Origin: Paramecium sonneborni
Lineage: Eukaryota > Ciliophora > Oligohymenophorea > Peniculida > Parameciidae
DNA length: 64,000 nucleotides
Direction: 5' to 3'
NCBI GenBank assembly: GCA_905182985.1
Contig: CAJJDN010000115.1
Coordinates: forward strand, 62,001 to 126,000
Position numbers and translations under genes: made by a program. The notes beneath the pieces are model-generated. The model had not been told where the DNA came from. It saw only the letters and a list, made by a program, of their open reading frames with translations, and did no database searches. The first letter of the stretch is position 1. Each line of letters starts with the position of its first letter. Shown here piece after piece: positions 58,669 to 64,000 of this stretch.

Positions 58669-61600
58669 TCACTAATAAAACATACATGCATCCAAAATAA
58701 AATCTGATCCATAAGTTTTAGGTTTCTTATTCTCACTTATTACATAAACATTTTTCATTGTTGATTTTCTAACTATATGTCCTCCTCCTAAAGTAATCAG
58801 ATATTCTATCTCAGCTTTTGAAGGAATCACATCCTCATTTACATAATATTTCCCTTCAAAAATTTTAATTATATTATCATTGCTTTCAAAATAATCATCT
58901 CTACATTAAATAATTTATTTTATGCTCAATCCAAATTATTTTTCAAATTCTTCACTCTCAGGTATATAATCTTAATGATCTAATTATTCCTATTCTAAAA
59001 ATGAATCTTTAAGCCAATCATAAGTAACTATCTCAGCACCATACATTAAACCTACCAAAAATTTAAATGTCCTTTTAAATGGAGTACTTACTACTAATAA
59101 ATCAAATTTCTCAAATTAACTCTACACCAATTCAAGATTTAATTTCATCAAATCTTTTTCTTAAGGAATTTCATTTTCCTAAAATCCACTAAAAGCAATT
59201 ATGTTAAATTTTTTATCATTATTAATCAATCTTTTTTTTCTCAATCCCCTTCTTTTTTTTGGTACAACATTAGAAGCTTTTTCTTCTTAAATTTTTGTAT
59301 TTGGCTATTCCACTTAATTTACTTAATTTAAAGATTGAGACACTTACGATTCTTATTAAAATTAAATCTTTTCTTCTTCTAATTCTGAGTTTGAATTGTT
59401 ACTAATTTCATCTGTGATTTTTTTTAACATTCCAACTTTTTTTATTTTCTCCTTTTTCTGCTTTTCTTTTTTCTTATTATTTTTACTTTCCTTATTACCT
59501 TATTATTTAAATTTTATAGGAGTATCTTCTTATTATGATTATTTCTTTTCTTCTTAAATTTCATCAGACTTCATACTTAATAGATTAGATTTTAATGATG
59601 AAAATCTTTTAATAACAGGTTAGACTATATTCTAATTAGGTAATTCTGGCAAACTACCAAAAATATCATTTAATTCAATATTTTAATAAACTTCCTTTTT
59701 AGGCAAAGTATGATTATTATTATTTTATTCTGATTCTCTACTATTAATTCTTTTAAATTGAGAAATCTATGAATTTTATTCCTCTTTATTAAATTAAGAT
59801 GAAAAAACTTTTTCTAATTCTTCATCAATCACAGTTCCTTTTATTTCATCTTTTTTTTCAAAGAATTTTTATTATTCATCATCATTAACTGTAGCTCCTA
59901 ATATTTAAGAATCAATAACTGTAGAATCAATTATTTAAGGTTAAGGAGATTAAATTTTTGTAATAACATTAGTGGTAGTATTTTGCTGTTATTTTTTAAT
60001 TTTAAATAAGTCACTGAAAAGTGTTGCTTTTTTCTAAATTGGAGGCTGTTCCTATTCTAATAAATTTGTTTATGTAGCTACTTCTTATTTAATATTAGAT
60101 GTTTATTAATTTATTAATTTCATGTTTGAATACTAAACAATTAGTTCATTTAATGTAAATATTTCAGCTTAATCAGGTTCTTCAATAATTAATGTAGATT
60201 AACAAGGATCTTATGTATTTAATACCTATGTAGTCATAAATTATTGGGTAGTTGATATTATAGGAGGTTGTTATGGAATTTAAAAAATATCTTCTAATGG
60301 CATAGTTCCTTGAAATTCTTCAAGATTTTAAGTAGTTTAAAATTAATAGCTATCTTTTTATTAGACTTATTGATTAAAATCAAGAAGTTAAAATTTATAG
60401 TTTTAAAAGTAGTAATTTTTGGTTGGAAACATTTCAATTAGAAAGTTTTTTGGAATTTCTACTTTTGAATATGGTTTAAGAGTTGAGTCTTTATAAACAT
60501 TGAAAGTGTCACTAAAATGAGTGAGATAAACATCATTATTAATCATAACCTATATTTTAGATTAAGAGTATTTACAATTGAAAAAAGTACATTTTAAACA
60601 TTACGAATAATAAACTTGNTATTTTTACTTTCCTTATTACCTTATTATTTAAATTTTATAGGAGTATCTTCTTATTATGATTATTTCTTTTCTTCTTAAA
60701 TTTCATCAGACTTCATACTTAATAGATTAGATTTTAATGATGAAAATCTTTTAATAACAGGTTAGACTATATTCTAATTAGGTAATTCTGGCAAACTACC
60801 AAAAATATCATTTAATTCAATATTTTAATAAACTTCCTTTTTAGGCAAAGTATGATTATTATTATTTTATTCTGATTCTCTACTATTAATTCTTTTAAAT
60901 TGAGAAATCTATGAATTTTATTCCTCTTTATTAAATTAAGATGAAAAAACTTTTTCTAATTCTTCATCAATCACAGTTCCTTTTATTTCATCTTTTTTTT
61001 CAAAGAATTTTTATTATTCATCATCATTAACTGTAGCTCCTAATATTTAAGAATCAATAACTGTAGAATCAATTATTTAAGGTTAAGGAGATTAAATTTT
61101 TGTAATAACATTAGTGGTAGTATTTTGCTGTTATTTTTTAATTTTAAATAAGTCACTGAAAAGTGTTGCTTTTTTCTAAATTGGAGGCTGTTCCTATTCT
61201 AATAAATTTGTTTATGTAGCTACTTCTTATTTAATATTAGATGTTTATTAATTTATTAATTTCATGTTTGAATACTAAACAATTAGTTCATTTAATGTAA
61301 ATATTTCAGCTTAATCAGGTTCTTCAATAATTAATGTAGATTAACAAGGATCTTATGTATTTAATACCTATGTAGTCATAAATTATTGGGTAGTTGATAT
61401 TATAGGAGGTTGTTATGGAATTTAAAAAATATCTTCTAATGGCATAGTTCCTTGAAATTCTTCAAGATTTTAAGTAGTTTAAAATTAATAGCTATCTTTT
61501 TATTAGACTTATTGATTAAAATCAAGAAGTTAAAATTTATAGTTTTAAAAGTAGTAATTTTTGGTTGGAAACATTTCAATTAGAAAGTTTTTTGGAATTT

Positions 61601-61852
61601 CTACTTTTGAATATGGTTTAAGAGTTGAGTCTTTATAAACATTGAAAGTGTCACTAAAATGAGTGAGATAAACATCATTATTAATCATAACCTATATTTT
61701 AGATTAAGAGTATTTACAATTGAAAAAAGTACATTTTAAACATTACGAATAATAAACTTGCATAATTTTGAATCGCTACCAAATTTATTTTCACCTTGTA
61801 TCAATCTATATTAATAAATTAGTTTATCGTTCTAATCTAATACTTAGATCAT
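58669..61852 (-). CDS. FHA plus tandem BRCT protein, MDC1-like architecture (671 aa after removing duplicated bases)
   Basis: ATG 61850-61852, TGA 58669-58671, one 26-nt intron (GTAAATACTC...ATATAG). The N-terminal ~90 residues fit an FHA domain (YRLIQGENKFGSDSKLCKFI, NDVYLTHFSDTFNVYKDST). Then comes ~390 residues of Gln/Ser/Glu-rich linker with repeated acidic Ser/Thr-Gln-like sites, then a basic patch (VVPKKRRGLRKKRLINNDKK). The C terminus holds two BRCT repeats: FNIIAFSGFQENE with DLLVVSTPFKRTFKFLVGL and VTYDWLKDSFLEQ; then KIFEGKYYVNEDVIP, YLITLGGGHIVRKSTMKNVY and YGSDFILDACMFY. This order (FHA, linker, C-terminal BRCT pair) is that of the DNA-damage mediator MDC1. The coordinates include a duplicated 1,141-base block plus an N that breaks the frame. 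Confidence 0.8.
59478..60618. repeat. Copy 1 of a 1,141-base direct duplication flanking an N
   Basis: Identical, as far as read by eye, to 60620-61760. It stops exactly at the N. Together they look like two contig ends that overlap but were not merged. Confidence 0.9.
60619..60619. other. Single N, contig join
   Basis: The only ambiguous base in the window, located exactly between the two copies of the 1,141-base direct repeat. Confidence 0.95.
60620..61760. repeat. Copy 2 of the 1,141-base direct duplication
   Basis: Same length and sequence as 59478-60618; continues seamlessly upstream into the FHA-encoding exon at 61761. Confidence 0.9.
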
Positions 61853-61942
61853 TTGATGTAAAGTTATAATAAAAATTTATAAAAAAAGTAAATTTAATAT
61901 AATATTAATAATCTTTTGATTATAAATTAAAAAGAATGATAT

Positions 61943-63747
61943 TCATTTTTATCTCTTTTCAGATCCAAATAATTTTTACAAATTAGAGTTTTTATGAAAC
62001 TAATAATTTGTAGTAGTTTTAGGATACAACATTTGAGCAAACTATTCAGTTTTGAATCTGTCATTTTCAATTTTATGAAAATTTTAATCAGGCATAGTAG
62101 CAGTTCTTTCAGAACTTATTTGACCTTTTGTAGATTCTAAAATTTATTTAAGTACCTATAATATAATTTTAAAGTGATACTTTCAGTTCAGGATTTGAAT
62201 TTTATTATTACATAGTTTTGGAATAACCATGTGTAATTTTAGATGATTGAATGATTGAGGAAGATTTATTTGAAAATTCTTTCTTTAATAGAAGATCTGA
62301 AATTTCTGATTTTCCAGAATATTTTGGTAGTCGTTTTATATCAGAAGGTGAGATTTGCTAATAATATATATTTAAAGATAAAAAATACTCTTTGTCTTTC
62401 TGGTTAATTAATATCATAATTTGGAATATTTTAAATATTAAGTTATGCCAAGTTGACATGATTAGATCTATTTAGTTTATTTTCTGGTTTTTTAGGTAAA
62501 TCTTCTCTAGAGAAATAAAATCTTTTAAGAATAAAATTTGGATTATTATCAATATTCTAATTAATTTAAAAATGATACCACATATTCTTTTTGAATATTG
62601 ATTGCATATTATTTTCTAAATTCAGCATCACCTTTATTAAATTCTTCTTCATCAAAATTATATTTTAAAGGTTCAGGTTTATAAGGAGGTGAATGTTTTT
62701 TATTGGCAATATCTTCAAAGTTAATATCATTAAACCAAGGATGACTTAAAATTTCAATTATTCCTTAAGATTATCCTAATCTTTCTTATGGATTTTTTTC
62801 TAATAGTTAACAAATTAAATCTTTTAATAGATCTGAAATTTGAATATGAGGAGGAAATGAAACTTATTCAGATAATATAGAAGTGTATATTTCTTAAGTA
62901 TTATGTGAATAAAAAGGTGGCAAACCTGTTACTAATTCATATAGAAGTGCACCTAAACAATAACAATCAACTAAATAATTATGTCCATTCTTTAATAACA
63001 TTTCAGGTGCCATATATTCTGGAGATCCACAAAAAGAATATGCATAATCTTCATTTGACATATTTGGTTTACTTAATCCAAAATCACTTAATAGAAGATG
63101 TCCATTTAAATCTAATAATATATTCTCTGGTTTAATATCTCTATATACTATATTCTAAGAATGTAAATATGCCATTCCTATACATATTTCAACAAAGTAC
63201 TATTTTGCATTCTCTTCACTTAATCTCTTTAATTTTCTTAAATGATAAAATAATTCACCCCCTGCACAATAATCTAATACAAATGCGATATAATATTTTG
63301 TTTCGAATGCAAAATGCAATGGAGTAATGAATTCATTATCCATATTTACCATAATATCTCTTTCATTTTATACAATCACTTCTTTTTAATTCTCCATTAT
63401 AAAATTTTTATCAATCAATTTTAAAGCATAAAACTTTCCATTGTCTCTTTTTCTTACTAAATATACTCTTGAAAATCCTCCTACTCCAATACATTTAACT
63501 AATGTAAAATCTCTTAAAGAAACTTTCTTTCCATAAAGAGGTTAAGAAATTAAGGGTTATAATTCAAGAGTCATACCTTAGAATACTTTTAAAGGCAAAT
63601 TAGGTAAACTTAAATAATAATCATAGGGAATGTTTTTCTAGATTGTATAGAATTAACATATTTTATTGATTTCTATGAATAAACTCTAAATTAACCTTCT
63701 TATATTTAAACTTCTTCAGTCGATCCGGTTCCTCCTCCTTATTTCAT
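61943..63747 (-). CDS. AGC-family Ser/Thr protein kinase (567 aa)
   Basis: Start taken at ATG 63745-63747; four introns (20, 25, 31 and 25 nt) give an exact frame to TGA 61943-61945. N-terminal PYDYYLSLPNLPLKVFQGM precedes the catalytic domain: glycine loop IGVGGFSRVYLV, VAIK-like FYALKLIDK, HRD replaced by VYRDIKPENILLD (Y-R-D, usual in AGC kinases), DFG in LLLSDFGLSKP, activation loop SFCGSPEYMAPEM and APE. An AGC C-terminal extension (NPQERLG, HPWFNDINFEDI, FDEEEFNKGDAEF) follows, but no clear hydrophobic F-x-x-F-S/T-Y motif. The C-terminal ~190 residues are Ser/Asn/Gln-rich. Confidence 0.9.
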
Positions 63748-64000
63748 AAAGGATTTTTCAATACAAGCAATTTACTAAACCAAATAATTGTATAAATTAT
63801 CTGTTGTTTGATCTATTACATTATGAAAATAATGATATCTAATTAAATTGATTTATATTACTTTTAACCTTTATAAACTAAAACTATTTTTAATTACTTT
63901 TATGAATCATTATTTGATTCATCTCTATTATTCTTTCTTTATGAATCACTTTTCTATTATTAATTTTATTTTATAGATTGAACTTCATTATTATTTTGAT
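63748..64000 (-). other. Possible 5' exon(s) of the AGC kinase, or end of another gene
   Basis: The minus strand from 64000 is open with coding-like composition (NNNEVQSIKQNQQQKSDSQR, QKQLKIVLVYKGQKQYKSIQ). A 38-nt intron would connect it in frame to the kinase just downstream of its assigned ATG, so the kinase may begin outside the window. Unresolved. Confidence 0.35.

Noticed and set aside
59478..61760. Genuine tandem gene duplication
   Set aside because: Identical copies of exactly equal length meeting at an N, and a frame broken by the extra copy, fit an unmerged contig overlap better.
1..64000. tRNA, rRNA, CRISPR or transposon features
   Set aside because: I saw no GC-richer structured blocks, cloverleaf-like sequence, spaced direct repeats, or transposase motifs on either strand; a covariance-model search would be needed to be sure for small RNAs.
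1..64000. Bacterial or mitochondrial origin of the AT-rich DNA
   Set aside because: TAA/TAG within conserved domains, GTA...AG mini-introns and eukaryotic nuclear proteins (CKS1, SIN3, RPN12, CDC14) rule this out.

Overview
The window is macronuclear-type DNA from a ciliate that reads TAA and TAG as glutamine and uses TGA as its only stop. I infer a Paramecium-like organism. The sequence is very AT-rich, genes sit tens of bases apart on both strands, and introns are mostly 20-34 nt (GTA...AG), a pattern known from Paramecium and not from Tetrahymena, whose introns are longer. With this code almost the whole window resolves into about 42 protein genes. Most ORFs found with the standard code are antisense or frame shadows. 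I see no rRNA, tRNA, CRISPR array or insertion sequence. All exon joins were read by eye; in most multi-exon genes the exon lengths sum to a multiple of three once the proposed introns are removed.

Layout. 1-9.2 kb: the 3' part of a protein kinase, three uncharacterised minus-strand genes and a 1,738-residue PAS/TmcB-like membrane protein. 9.3-17 kb: a protein with two cyclic-nucleotide-binding domains and coiled-coil proteins, one carrying a poly-Gln tract written almost entirely in TAA/TAG. 17-31 kb: SURF1, CKS1, a degenerate membrane histidine kinase, a CFAP97/hemingway protein, a cyclic-nucleotide-type K+ channel relative with an altered pore and a zinc knuckle, a pseudokinase and the mitochondrial phosphate carrier. 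31-44 kb: a syntaxin-18-like SNARE, VPS26C, a small HEPN protein, CDC14, a MORN protein, an ABHD17-like hydrolase, an FCP1-like phosphatase, coiled-coil proteins and RPN12. 44-58 kb: a C2H2 protein, a UVRAG/Vps38-like protein, SIN3, a two-repeat MYB, a ubiquitin-like/PI4K-gamma-type lipid kinase, a RING-like protein and a WD40-like protein. 58-64 kb: an FHA plus tandem-BRCT protein (MDC1-like architecture) and an AGC kinase.

There is no operon logic; neighbours are functionally mixed. Recurrent themes are mitochondrial assembly and transport (SURF1, phosphate carrier), membrane traffic and phosphoinositides (syntaxin 18, VPS26C, UVRAG-like, PI4K-gamma), cell-cycle and DNA-damage control (CKS1, CDC14, FHA-BRCT), transcription (SIN3, MYB) and cilia or cortex (CFAP97, MORN, coiled coils).

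One clear assembly problem: 1,141 bases are repeated on both sides of a single N at 60619, inside the FHA-BRCT gene. The second copy breaks its frame, so the true locus is probably 1,142 bases shorter.
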